Counted from the first letter of the stretch, positions 52,901 through 61,983 are shown. The stretch is 64,000 nt of DNA from Hyphomicrobiales bacterium (GCA_900466745.1 UBNE01000028.1:62001-126000); one strand, 5' to 3'. The notes: a model not told the origin generated them from the sequence alone. Numbers and translations: made by a program.

Positions 52901-55900
52901 GGAGATCTCGGTCCGATACGGCAGCCGAGTCGAGACGATCGAGATCTGGAGCAGGAGGCGTCTGTCCGGAGATGATTGGCTGCTGCATGCACGGGGCGTG
53001 ATCAGGGTCTTGCCGCCTTCTGAAGCACCGCAGACAGTGTTTCCTCAGCCAGCGTCCCCACGGACGAGCACCGCAAAGGAGGTTTATGCCGAGACGGAGC
53101 GGGCAGGCCTCAGCTATGGTCAGGCCTTCCAACTCGTCGTCAGCGGATTTTGGGACGAGACTGTCGGCCACTCGGTCCTAAAGCCTGCAGTCGGGGGAAC
53201 CGGAGCGTTCGCGAACGACCATATCCTGCACCCCATTTCGTTCGATGCAGCATTTCACGGCCTGCTGCTAGCGCGTCGCCAACGCGACGGAGAACGGAAG
53301 GCCTATCTGCCGATCCGTTTCCGCAAGATCAGGGTCTGGCGTCCAAGGCAGCCGGTCCTGCGCGCGATCACCGAACTCGCCAAGGAGACGGATCGATTCA
53401 AGTCGGTACGGGTCTTCCTGCTCGGCGAAGGCGATGTCGTCGTGGCTTCGGCGGAGGCAGCCGTCTTTCGGGCCGTGCATCTGATCAAACCGTTTGTGGC
53501 CGAACGCACGTTCCGCGAAGCGCCGGTTGCAGTCGCTCGCGCTCCTATCCACCTCGATGAGGCACCAGTGGTCGGGGCTGCCTTGAGCGATCGGCAGGAT
53601 GCATCGAACGTTCGGCTGCTGTTGAAGGCCACGGCCATCGGTCTGGCGCAGCGCCTGTTCTCGCAAGGCGCTGCGCCAGATGCTGTTCCGCGGTGGCTCA
53701 TGAAGGCGGCAGAAGAGCTTCTTGAAACGGCGGGCGCGCTCGAAAACAGACCTGATGGGCGTATCGGCTTGCCCAGTTCATCCGTGCCTGCACCGGAAAT
53801 TGTCCTTGCGACAATCTGCGCTCGCTTCCCGCAGGCAAATGCGGAAATCCAGCTCATCTCACAGGCCATCGCCGGTGTCGATGCTCTACTCACGCTGGCC
53901 GCTCCAGGGCATGCACCGGCCACGCGGCCGGGACAAACCTGGTGGGCATCATCGCTGCACGCTCACCAGGCTGCCGAAACGATCGCCCACCAGGTTGAAC
54001 AGATTGCAAGCGATCGCAGGGGTCTGCGCATCCTCGTCACAGGAGAGGCCGGCCCGATCCTGGCAGGGGCTCTCGCGGATGTGCTCGCTCCTGGCAGCGC
54101 CGATGTGACGGTTCTTCACGACGCGGCGAATCTGCCGGATCCTGTGTCCGGCTCTGGCGAACGAGTCGGCCGTTTCGACCTGCTGGTCGGCCTTTATGGC
54201 CTCGTGACTTTGGGTGATGGCGCAGCGGACCTTGCCGGGTCGATCGGTCAGCTCGGCCCTGATGCCGCGATCTTGATCGGAGCCGCCAACGCCGATCCCA
54301 ACATCTCGTTCCTACAGACCATCGGCACTCCCGCGGCAGAACTCACGCTCCCTCCGGCTCTCCGTGAATGGTTGGCAGCCGCGAATGTGGTCGATCTGAG
54401 CGGGGAAGTTCTCAGCGATGCGGCAATCACTCTCTATCGTGGGCGGACGCCAAACCACGCGACGGCGGCACGCTCGAAAAGCCGCATTCTCCTCCTTTCG
54501 CCACCGGAAGCACCCGTCAGCCCCGAGGAACTCGGGCTGAATGCTGCGGATATTCTCGAAGCGTCACCGTCCGCAGAGCTCGAAACCTGGCTCGCGGCTG
54601 GTTCTGACGACACTTCGGCCATCCTGCTTCCCCTGAGCTTCGCAGTCAGCGACAGCGCAGTTCTCGCCGCCCGGCTCGACGCCCTCATCGCATTGCTTCA
54701 CAAACTGGGCGAAGCACGGCGGACACTGCTTTTCATGGTCGTGACCATGCCGGACGCCGCGGGCGAGAGCCCCGACGCATCACTGGCTGTCAGGGCGGCG
54801 ATAGGAGGTTTCGTTCGAGTCGCCATCAACGAATTTCCCGATTTGGACTTGCGACTGGTCGACGTAGAGACTGCCGATCTCGCGTCGAAGCTGGTGGACA
54901 TCATCCGTGATCCGGGCAGCGAACGTGAGTGGCGGATTTCTAGCGAAGGCATTTCCGTAAATCGCATGCGTCGCGGCATGGTCGACGACATGGCGCTCGG
55001 CCAAAGGGAGCGAGCCGTTCTTCATTTCGGGGAAAGCGGAAGCCTCAGCGGCTTCGAATGGCTCAAAGAATCGAGAGAAGCGCCCCGCGATGGAGAAATC
55101 GAAATCGAGGTCGCGGCATCCAGCCTGAACTATCGCGATCTGCTCGTGGCGCTGGGCGTTCTCGACGACGATCTACTCGGAGCCGGCCTGACTCGGGCAG
55201 CACTCGGCTTCGAGTGCTCCGGGACGGTTGTCCGTGTTGGAGCTGGCGTCACGACATTGAACCCGGGTGATCGGGTCATGGGTTTTGCCGCCGGTACCTT
55301 CGCTTCGCATGTGGTCTGTCCCGCCTCGCACATGTTCCCGATTCCACAGGGAATGACACTGGAAGGCGCGGCAACGGTTCCCGTCGCATTCGCGACGGCC
55401 TGGCACGCGCTCGTCGAGCGGGGCCGCATTAGGGCTGGGGAGACAGTGCTCATTCATGGCGGCGCCGGCGGAGTCGGCCTCGCCGCCATTCAGATCGCTA
55501 AACTGAAACAGGCGCGGATCCTCGCGACTGCGCGCAGTGGCGCCCGGCGAGCACTGGCACGGGCGGCGGGAGCTGATTTCGCCTTCGACTCCAGGAATGA
55601 GCATTTCGAACACGCCATCCGTGACCGGTTCGGTGGCGTTGACCTCGTCCTCAATTCGCTGGCGGGCGCCGCGATGCTGGCAAGCTTCAGATTGCTGAAG
55701 CCCTTCGGCCGGTTCCTCGAACTCGGCAAACGCGATTTTCTCGAGAACTCGCTGCTTCCTCTGCGCCCCTTCGTCAGGAACATCGTCTATTCGGGCGTGG
55801 ACCTCGACGAATTGCTCGCGCACGACCTGCCATCCGTCCGCCAGATGGTGGAGGAAGTCGCAGCGCTCTTCCAGGCTGGGCAATTGCAGCCTCTACCCTA

Positions 55901-57245
55901 TCGTAGCTTTTCGGCCTCTGACGTCGACAATGCCTTCCGGCTGATGCAGGCATCGGACCATGTCGGAAAGATCGTCATTAGCCCCCCGAAGGTGGCTCGC
56001 ATCGACGTAGCCAGGGCTGAATTTCAGGCAAGGCCAGGCCTCTACCTCGTCATCGGCGGGACAACCGGACTTGGATTTGCCACTGCGAAGTGGCTGGCGG
56101 AAAGAGGCGCTACGGCGATTGCCCTCTTGTCCCGCCGTGGCCAGGTCGACGCTGACTTGGCTGAGGCGGTGTCCGATCTGCAGGAGGCCGGCGTACACGT
56201 CGTCTCGCATCAGCTCGATGTGCGCGACGGCGAGGCGGTGAAGGCCGTCGTCGCGCAGCTCGTCGCCAATCTCGGTCCCGTCCGGGGGCTGATCCATGCG
56301 GCAGTCCATCTCGACGACGGGCTGATCGCCAACTTGACACCGGAGCGTCTGCGAGACGTGCTCCGCGCCAAGACTGACGGCATCGTCAATCTCGAAGCAG
56401 CACTGGAGGACCAGCCGCTCGATTTCTTCGTCGCCTATTCGTCGGCGAGCGCCTTGATCGGCAGTCCCGGACAAGCAGCCTATGTCACGGCCAATACTTT
56501 CCTGGAAGGCTTCATGAAGCGCAGGCGGAAGCTTGGAAAACCGGCACTGGCGATCGGCTGGGGAGCGATTTCGGACGTCGGAATCCTGGCGCGGGACAAA
56601 CAACTCAGCCAGCGCCTGCGTCGTACGACGGGGGTGTCCGCAATCAGGTCTTCGGAGGCCCTCGCGCATCTTGGTCGACTGCTGAGCCTGGGAGATGCAG
56701 TCGGTCCCGTTCAGTACCTGACCAATATCGGCCGCTCGACGATGGCTGATAAACTCGCGTTGCTGAAGACCCCGGCCTTTACAGGGTTGGGGTTGTCGGG
56801 TGCTGGTCAGGATCAGGACGAGGCCGGCGACGCCCTGCTCGATCTGGCAAACAAGAGCCCACAAGAGGCGCTGGCTATCGTAAAGAACGCAATGCTTCGG
56901 GAAGTTGCCTCGATTCTGCGCCTACCGGTCGACAGGATCGATCCAGATCGCCCATTGGGCGAGATCGGCCTCGATTCATTGATGGCGCTTGAACTGCATC
57001 TGGCGCTCGAAACCTCCCTGGGCACGCAAATCGCCCTTGTTGGTGTGGGGGACAGAACCTTGTCTGGCATGGCGCAAATGATCGTCAACCAGGTCTGCCG
57101 AGCGGGTGGCCCGGCCGATGACGACATGGTACTCGCTGGCGATAGCGCCCAACCAGCGAAGATCGCAGCTGGTTCCATAGAAGAACAAGCCACGGTCTCC
57201 GAGCATGTGCCACCGGCGACGCGTTCCGCGAGGTTTGGACAATGA
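49932..57245 (+). CDS. rkpA: RkpA-like type I polyketide/fatty acid synthase (KS-AT-DH-ER-KR-ACP)
   Basis: A 2437-aa reducing synthase. KS: Cys180 in IDSACSSS, with histidines in EAHGTGTK (about 315) and SNIGHLEA (about 352). AT: Ser633 in GHSIGE; YPFHS favours malonyl-CoA. DH: HVVNGAVIAP (about 941) and HPISFDAAFHG (about 1103). A stretch of about 480 residues without catalytic motifs follows, then ER with HGGAGGVGL (about 1842), KR with GGTTGLGF (about 2041) and Tyr in AAYVTANT (about 2182), and ACP Ser2349 in LGEIGLDSLM. With all reductive domains it makes saturated chains, like a fatty acid synthase. Length and order match Sinorhizobium RkpA (K-antigen). The stop overlaps the oxoamine synthase start by four bases and there is no thioesterase, so release by that enzyme is likely. 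Confidence 0.95.
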   Translation: MSQTSAIVVGETAIVGAACQLPGAPNLAAFWKLLQGEQNAISSRPDGRWNVERFLRPGKPTPGFAYTFAGGYLEHPLAFDPAPFGLSPREVEQMDPQQRLLLKTVWRAFEDAGISPSSVAGRNVGVYVGASVVDYQSAASHDPALMGSHFMTGNSLSILSNRISYVFDLKGPSFTIDSACSSSFIALTQAMTALEAGKIDMAIVAGVNLLLSPAPFIGFSQARMLSPTGACRPFSNDGDGYVRAEGSAVVLLQRHADATRQGRRIRGIITAAGTNSDGWTNGIALPSSKAQQALIEDIYAAANVSADDLAFVEAHGTGTKIGDPVEAAAIGCALGKRRSRPLPIGSVKSNIGHLEAASGLAGLLKAALALEQGIVPRSLFSDVPSETIDFADLNLALISTAQPFEESIAGICNYGFGGSNAHVILRKAPSSLVNAKPRPRLVSTSTDNGPRAPEVLLLSAATEEALKIRARQLGESLGRSLHVCEMANALGHQAERLSHRLAFPVPDDDETASRILLDFADGVSAAGAVAQARARQEERSPVFIFSGNGSQYAAMGQKVYAANAAFRREIAEIDELCVALAGWSLAERFRNGVSDEDLAQTSVAQPLIFAVQSALAAVLKGYGVRPAAVVGHSIGEIAAAEAAGILSREEALRVIHARSAHQQLTRGTGKMLVLAAQEQAVRALIEDFCYQTIDIAAINGPGSTTVAGSNEEIDALMASARKRRVASVLLDVEYPFHSALLAPLHDNLVADLGNLTGREGDVDFFSTVTGRRVVGSSINALYWADNMRQTVRFMPAIEAALEAYPDAAFVEIGARPILGNVVNDILRKQQKTNPVLATLSAQEIVSGDPVRLVAANLIAHGIRHDREAVFGDRLAATVALPPYPFQEENFYLGETSEAIGVFGRPMTSSSLHPLLGPRMAEGSPEWRSLLDPTLLPYLSDHVVNGAVIAPATAFVEMALAAADALHPGARLELDEFDILRPLTFGEDETREISVRYGSRVETIEIWSRRRLSGDDWLLHARGVIRVLPPSEAPQTVFPQPASPRTSTAKEVYAETERAGLSYGQAFQLVVSGFWDETVGHSVLKPAVGGTGAFANDHILHPISFDAAFHGLLLARRQRDGERKAYLPIRFRKIRVWRPRQPVLRAITELAKETDRFKSVRVFLLGEGDVVVASAEAAVFRAVHLIKPFVAERTFREAPVAVARAPIHLDEAPVVGAALSDRQDASNVRLLLKATAIGLAQRLFSQGAAPDAVPRWLMKAAEELLETAGALENRPDGRIGLPSSSVPAPEIVLATICARFPQANAEIQLISQAIAGVDALLTLAAPGHAPATRPGQTWWASSLHAHQAAETIAHQVEQIASDRRGLRILVTGEAGPILAGALADVLAPGSADVTVLHDAANLPDPVSGSGERVGRFDLLVGLYGLVTLGDGAADLAGSIGQLGPDAAILIGAANADPNISFLQTIGTPAAELTLPPALREWLAAANVVDLSGEVLSDAAITLYRGRTPNHATAARSKSRILLLSPPEAPVSPEELGLNAADILEASPSAELETWLAAGSDDTSAILLPLSFAVSDSAVLAARLDALIALLHKLGEARRTLLFMVVTMPDAAGESPDASLAVRAAIGGFVRVAINEFPDLDLRLVDVETADLASKLVDIIRDPGSEREWRISSEGISVNRMRRGMVDDMALGQRERAVLHFGESGSLSGFEWLKESREAPRDGEIEIEVAASSLNYRDLLVALGVLDDDLLGAGLTRAALGFECSGTVVRVGAGVTTLNPGDRVMGFAAGTFASHVVCPASHMFPIPQGMTLEGAATVPVAFATAWHALVERGRIRAGETVLIHGGAGGVGLAAIQIAKLKQARILATARSGARRALARAAGADFAFDSRNEHFEHAIRDRFGGVDLVLNSLAGAAMLASFRLLKPFGRFLELGKRDFLENSLLPLRPFVRNIVYSGVDLDELLAHDLPSVRQMVEEVAALFQAGQLQPLPYRSFSASDVDNAFRLMQASDHVGKIVISPPKVARIDVARAEFQARPGLYLVIGGTTGLGFATAKWLAERGATAIALLSRRGQVDADLAEAVSDLQEAGVHVVSHQLDVRDGEAVKAVVAQLVANLGPVRGLIHAAVHLDDGLIANLTPERLRDVLRAKTDGIVNLEAALEDQPLDFFVAYSSASALIGSPGQAAYVTANTFLEGFMKRRRKLGKPALAIGWGAISDVGILARDKQLSQRLRRTTGVSAIRSSEALAHLGRLLSLGDAVGPVQYLTNIGRSTMADKLALLKTPAFTGLGLSGAGQDQDEAGDALLDLANKSPQEALAIVKNAMLREVASILRLPVDRIDPDRPLGEIGLDSLMALELHLALETSLGTQIALVGVGDRTLSGMAQMIVNQVCRAGGPADDDMVLAGDSAQPAKIAAGSIEEQATVSEHVPPATRSARFGQ

Positions 57246-58582
57246 GCGGTGCGACCGGCCGGCTGACGGACGGAGCGCTTTCCGCATTGCTTGATCAGAT
57301 GCGGGGCACCAGCGAGCCATCCACACCCGCGAGTCTCGCCGCTAGAAAGCTCAGCCATGACGTCGGTATCGCAAGCCACCCGCTTTATCGGCAGATCGAG
57401 CTTCAGAAAAATCTCGCGACGCTAGCTGGCTTACCCAGCCCCTATTACCGGCGGCACGACGCCCGTGCCGGTCATGTCTCGGTCGTCGAGGGGAAGCAGG
57501 TCGTCAACTTCACCTCCTACGACTATCTGGGCCTGAATGGCGATCCGCGAATCCTTAGTGCAGTCGTGCAGGCTGCCAGTGAGTTCGGCACGTCCGTATC
57601 GGGAAGTCGGATCACGTCCGGTGAGCGTCAGATTCACCGCGAACTCGAGCTCGCGCTCGCCAAGAATTATGCTGCCGAGGATTGTGTTGCTTTCGTTTCC
57701 GGACATGCGGCGGCCGTTTCCGCGCTGGCCACTTTGATGGGACCGAAGGACCTCATTGTTCACGACGCCTTCATCCATAATTGCATCGTCGTCGGTGCTC
57801 AGCTTGCTGGCAGCACGCGCCGATTGTTTCCTCACAATGATCTGGATGCGCTCGAAACGCTTCTCGCTGTCGACCGCGAACGCTTCCAACGCGTACTCAT
57901 TGTGAGCGAGGGTCTGTTCTCGATGGATGGCGACGGGCCGGATCTGGAGCGCCTGCTCGCGATCAAGGAACGTTTTGCGGCTTGGCTGATGATCGACGAT
58001 GCGCACGGTCTGGGCATCCTGGGCGAAACGGGCCGCGGCATCTTCGAGCATCAACATCTCGACCCCGCACGGGTTGATTTCTGGCTGGGCACCTTGTCGA
58101 AGTCCCTCGTCAGTTGCGGTGGTTACATCGCCAGCAGCGCCATGGCGGTCGAATTGCTGAAATCCTTTGCGCCTGGCTTCGTCTACAGCGTGGGCATGCC
58201 GGCAACCAACGCCGCCGCTGCGAAAACAGCGCTGGATCTCATGAACCGCGAGCCGGAGCGCGTCGCGCGACTCCAACAACAGTCGCGGCGCTTCCATAAG
58301 ACAGCGAAAAGAGCCGGGCTGGACGTCGGAGACAGCTGGGGTCTTGGAATCATACCGCTGATGACTGGTGATTCGCTTGCGACCCTAGTCCTTGCCGAAC
58401 GCCTTCTGGCCCGAGGCATCAACGCCTTTCCGGTCCTTCCCCCGGGCGTGCCCGAGAGCGGGGCTAGGCTGCGCTTCTTCATTAATGCGCCCCACAGCGA
58501 CAGTCAGATCGACGAGGCCGTCGCGGCCGTCGCAGAGGAAATTGAATACCTGCGGCACCAACCTCTTGCCAGCCCGTCTTGA
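57242..58582 (+). CDS. rkpG: Alpha-oxoamine synthase (RkpG-like, PLP-dependent)
   Basis: A 446-aa fold-type I PLP enzyme of the AONS/serine-palmitoyltransferase family. The PLP lysine is Lys287 in GTLSKSLVS; IDDAHGLGILGETGRG precedes it and SYDYLGLNGDP marks the N-terminal substrate region. These enzymes condense an acyl thioester with an amino acid, releasing CO2 and a keto-amine. An N-terminal extension of about 60 residues may dock to the PKS ACP. The ATGA overlap with the PKS argues that it takes the finished chain directly from the megasynthase. The amino acid used (serine, glycine or alanine) cannot be read from sequence. Confidence 0.9.
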   Translation: MSGATGRLTDGALSALLDQMRGTSEPSTPASLAARKLSHDVGIASHPLYRQIELQKNLATLAGLPSPYYRRHDARAGHVSVVEGKQVVNFTSYDYLGLNGDPRILSAVVQAASEFGTSVSGSRITSGERQIHRELELALAKNYAAEDCVAFVSGHAAAVSALATLMGPKDLIVHDAFIHNCIVVGAQLAGSTRRLFPHNDLDALETLLAVDRERFQRVLIVSEGLFSMDGDGPDLERLLAIKERFAAWLMIDDAHGLGILGETGRGIFEHQHLDPARVDFWLGTLSKSLVSCGGYIASSAMAVELLKSFAPGFVYSVGMPATNAAAAKTALDLMNREPERVARLQQQSRRFHKTAKRAGLDVGDSWGLGIIPLMTGDSLATLVLAERLLARGINAFPVLPPGVPESGARLRFFINAPHSDSQIDEAVAAVAEEIEYLRHQPLASPS

Positions 58583-58609
58583 TGGGCCAGCAGTTGCTCT
58601 ATGGCCCGG

Positions 58610-59767
58610 TCACTTCGTGACGTTATAGATCGCCGCGCCGCTGACGACGGGGCCGGCGACCAGATAGAACAGCTGCAGCGCCTTTTGCAGGTCGCTCAGC
58701 TGAGCATTCGAGACATAGAGCAGATCGCGAGCGTGGATCGGGAAGCGCTCGGCCAGGAATAGGCTACCGGTATCACGCAGATTCAGGCGATAGACGATCG
58801 GAACGCTTCGGCCCGGCTCGAGCAGCGGACTCGCCGGAACGAGATACTTGGCGACCGCATAGGGCTCATACCGCAAGATGAAGACGCCCGAAGGATCCGA
58901 TCGGCTATCAATCAAGCCCCCGGCCTTTGCCAGTGCCTGCGAAAGCTTGATCGCATCTGTCTCGAATGGAATTTCGGCGTTCCGCCCTGTTGCACCATAG
59001 GCAACGAAAGTCTGCGGCTCGCGGACTACGGTGATGAGATCGCCGGAACGCACAAAGATGTTTTCACGCGGATCGGAGACGATCCGCGCCATGGCAACAC
59101 GGGCCGAACGCTGGCCGCGTGTTACCTGAACCATCGCCTCATTGACCGGAATACGAATGCCGCCCGCCCCGGCAATTACGTCCATCAAACGATCGCCCCT
59201 TGTCGACAAGGGAACACGAGCCCCGGTGGCGACCTCTCCGGCGACCGTCACAGAGCTGCTAATGGGACGAGTGACGGTGAGCTGAACTTGTGGCTGGATC
59301 GCCTTGCCTTCGAGGCTCGTGACAATGCGCTTCTGAGCCTCCTCGATTGAAAGGCCGGCCACGCGGACACGCCCGCCATAAGGTACTGAAATCGATCCGT
59401 CGCGACCAACGGGTTGCTCTGGAATAGCCGCGCTCTTCGATCCCGTCGTAAAACGGTCTGTCACCATCGGGGCCGAGAACAACCCCCCGGAGGATGCTTC
59501 CCACACCGTAAGGACGACGAGGTCACCTATACCCACAACCGACTCAGCCGGCGGTTGGCGATTACCGAAACTCGCCTGGAAACTGTCGGGCACCCGCTTC
59601 GCGAGCACTGCGACCACATCGGGCTTGATATCAACTACTTCATAGCGTTGTTGCTCGGCAACCGTCGCTTGTTCAACCACGTCTTCCGCAGTCGGGCCCG
59701 ACGTGGGAAGTGCGCTGCAGCCGGTCAAAGCGGCCAATCCGACAACGACAACGACGTGTTTACGCAT
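58610..59767 (-). CDS. Outer-membrane polysaccharide export lipoprotein (KpsD/Wza-type)
   Basis: A 385-aa protein with a lipobox (ALTGC, Cys17). The polysaccharide export domain runs from about residue 75 (VVGIGDLVVLTVWE), followed by SLBB-like modules (SVTVAGEVATGARVPLSTRG about 172; TFVAYGATGRNAEIPF about 253), and a C-terminal hydrophobic segment (LFYLVAGPVVSGAAIY) that could be the outer-membrane helix. It forms the exit channel for the capsule and should contact the KpsE proteins. It converges with the oxoamine synthase gene. Confidence 0.92.
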   Translation of the reverse strand: MRKHVVVVVGLAALTGCSALPTSGPTAEDVVEQATVAEQQRYEVVDIKPDVVAVLAKRVPDSFQASFGNRQPPAESVVGIGDLVVLTVWEASSGGLFSAPMVTDRFTTGSKSAAIPEQPVGRDGSISVPYGGRVRVAGLSIEEAQKRIVTSLEGKAIQPQVQLTVTRPISSSVTVAGEVATGARVPLSTRGDRLMDVIAGAGGIRIPVNEAMVQVTRGQRSARVAMARIVSDPRENIFVRSGDLITVVREPQTFVAYGATGRNAEIPFETDAIKLSQALAKAGGLIDSRSDPSGVFILRYEPYAVAKYLVPASPLLEPGRSVPIVYRLNLRDTGSLFLAERFPIHARDLLYVSNAQLSDLQKALQLFYLVAGPVVSGAAIYNVTK

Positions 59768-59958
59768 GCTTCCCTAGTCCCAGCGCCGGAGCTTCTAGCA
59801 TGAGGCAGGCCGTGCAACTGTGCTAACGCTGCAACACATCGTCGTTGAAAGGCTGAATCCCATCGCAGATGGCTTCTACCGTCATCGTCCTAAGATATTG
59901 GAAACCCAGCCTCCTGATTGCAGGCAGCGGAAGATGAGATGATTCTGAAGAAGCCGAG

Positions 59959-60963
59959 ATGAGAGACATCGTCGTCGTCAGCCCCCCCTCTCCACTCGCA
60001 GCCTGGGGCTTCCATTTTCTCGAAGGCGCTCTCAGACTGGTTTTCCCCTCTCTCGCCACGCGGCGGGTGGATCGGCTCGATAGCGTCGATGATCTGGACG
60101 CTTGCACGAGTCCTCGCCTGTTTCTGTCGACGTTTCCGCCACCGGCGCTGGCGAATGATTGCGAACGGCTGGACAAAGCCCCGATCATTCTTCTGGACGA
60201 GCTGTTTGCGTCGCTTGCCTATGTTCGTATGGGAGGAACCGTTTCCACGCTCGAGGCCGTCAGAGCCCTGTCAGCGGGCCTGGCGCTCTGTGGCGCGTGC
60301 AAGCGTGTTCCAGGAGCCCAACTCGTCCATCGGCAGAACGATCTTTGCCTGTTTGACCTTCTTGCGCTCGCCGTCCGGACGTCGGGAGCAACGGTCGCTC
60401 CAGACGCGCTCGAAGCGGCTTGTCTTGCCTTCGGCGGATCGGCGAAACGCTGCCACGACGCGTTGCAGGAGTGGGAAGCCCGTTCGGACGCGCCGTCGCT
60501 GTCGGACGAGGATGAGCAGCTCGCGCAGAGCGTGTTGGGTGGATTGTACCCATTTGTCGAGAATGGCGTCGCCCAACCCATGACATGGCCGGGCAGATCA
60601 TTCCTCCTCGGAGATCGACCAGGGACGCCTGCCCCCGTGATATCGGAGGTGACGGGGCGCGCTAGGATCATTTTCTACGGGCCCTATTTCCACTTGCCCA
60701 GCGGCCGCTGGAAGCTTCGGATATCGCTAGGCTTCTCCCATGAGATTCGCAGCCTTCCCCTCAATATCCAGATCGTCAGCACGACATCTCTCGGCGAGGT
60801 CAGGATTCTTGCCGAGCGCGCCGGCATCTTCGCGGTCGATTGCGAGATCGTCATCACAGCGCCGCACGAACCGGTCGAAATCCGCACGATGAATGAACAA
60901 GGCGCGATCGAAGGGCATATTGCGCTGGCGAGCGTCGAGATCATCCATCTGGCCGATCAATGA
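59959..60963 (+). CDS. Hypothetical capsule-locus protein with C-terminal beta-sandwich module
   Basis: A 334-aa protein. The N-terminal 200 residues are alpha/beta with a conserved-looking start (IVVVSPPSPLAAWGFHFLE) and LDELFASLAYVR; no family recognised. The C-terminal part starts YGPYFHLPSGRWKLRISLGF (about 239) and resembles the modules at the start of the WcbI-type protein. It is the first of three plus-strand genes ending in a GT4. It may bind or process the polymer or act with the FkbM methyltransferase that follows; function unknown. Confidence 0.65.
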   Translation: MRDIVVVSPPSPLAAWGFHFLEGALRLVFPSLATRRVDRLDSVDDLDACTSPRLFLSTFPPPALANDCERLDKAPIILLDELFASLAYVRMGGTVSTLEAVRALSAGLALCGACKRVPGAQLVHRQNDLCLFDLLALAVRTSGATVAPDALEAACLAFGGSAKRCHDALQEWEARSDAPSLSDEDEQLAQSVLGGLYPFVENGVAQPMTWPGRSFLLGDRPGTPAPVISEVTGRARIIFYGPYFHLPSGRWKLRISLGFSHEIRSLPLNIQIVSTTSLGEVRILAERAGIFAVDCEIVITAPHEPVEIRTMNEQGAIEGHIALASVEIIHLADQ

Positions 60964-61017
60964 TCGCCGGTTGGAGCCTCGAAGGCAGCCCGCCTTTCCA
61001 AAGGTGGAAAATTCAAT

Positions 61018-61983
61018 ATGCATAGCCGATCAGGCCATTCCGATTTTGGCCTGCCCGTCACCGCCAGCCAGCGGCCTTCGCCGTCATGCGCCCCGCCTCT
61101 CGTTCTACAATTGGAGAAGGCCTTGTTCGAGTTGCACTATCTCAGCACCGCCGACATCGGCGCCATGCGGCGGCAAGATGCTGAGCGGGAAATCCAGAAG
61201 CGCGTCCAGACGGCCTATCTCGGCGATGGCCTTGTCCTTGCGCGTGTGCTCGGCGGCCCCAAGATGCTGATGCGCGCCGACGACCGCGGCTTCGCGCGTC
61301 ACGTCATGCTGGACGGATATTGGGAGAGTTGGCTTACCGTCTTTTGTGCCCGCGTTCTGCAGCCGGGCATGATCGCCTTCGATGTGGGCGCCAATCTGGG
61401 ATACTATACACTGCTGTTCGCCAACCGCGTGGGTCCAGCTGGCCGGGTCATAGCGATCGAGCCTAACCCCGAGACATTCGAGCTCCTGACGGAAACGGTT
61501 GGCTTCAACGGCTATGGCAGCATGACCTCGCTCATCTGCGCCGCGGCAGCGGCGCGATCGGGCGACGTGGCAGAGCTGTTTGTTCCCCTTGGCGAACCCA
61601 AGAATGCGACCATCGCCTTTCGCGCGAACAACCGCCCTTCAGAGCTGACTGCATCAGTGCCGACCATCTCGGTCGATGAGCTGGCGAAGTCGCTTGACCG
61701 CGTCGATTTCGTCAAGATCGACGTCGAGGGCGCGGAGCAGCAAGTCCTTGACGGTATGGCGGCAACGATCGAGCGTTACAAGCCCACCATCGTGCTCGAG
61801 TTCAACGCGAGCCGTTATCGAGCCCCTGGCGCAATCCTCGACAGCCTCGTGTCCGTCTATGGAAAGATTGGTGAGATTACCGTCGAGGGCGTCAGTCAGC
61901 CTATCGGCCGCGACGAGATCTTGTCGGAACGGACCGAGGAGGATCGGTTGCTGTGCTTTGCGGCGCCGGAGCGCACTCTTTGA
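61018..61983 (+). CDS. FkbM-family methyltransferase, second copy
   Basis: A 321-aa protein. The SAM-binding loop is AFDVGANLGYYTLLFANRVG (about 121-140), IAIEPNPETFELL follows and VDFVKIDVEGAEQQVLDG (about 231) is the FkbM hallmark. The N-terminal 100 residues form a helical region unlike that of the FkbM protein at 36663. The stop shares a base with the start of the next glycosyltransferase (TGATG), implying coupled translation and a common substrate. Confidence 0.88.
   Translation: MHSRSGHSDFGLPVTASQRPSPSCAPPLVLQLEKALFELHYLSTADIGAMRRQDAEREIQKRVQTAYLGDGLVLARVLGGPKMLMRADDRGFARHVMLDGYWESWLTVFCARVLQPGMIAFDVGANLGYYTLLFANRVGPAGRVIAIEPNPETFELLTETVGFNGYGSMTSLICAAAAARSGDVAELFVPLGEPKNATIAFRANNRPSELTASVPTISVDELAKSLDRVDFVKIDVEGAEQQVLDGMAATIERYKPTIVLEFNASRYRAPGAILDSLVSVYGKIGEITVEGVSQPIGRDEILSERTEEDRLLCFAAPERTL

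Noticed and set aside
58584-58622. Terminator between the oxoamine synthase and the export lipoprotein gene
   Set aside because: A 6-bp GGGCCA/TGGCCC stem with a 12-base loop and a 5-bp GTCAC/GTGAC stem are present, but without a convincing T-run.
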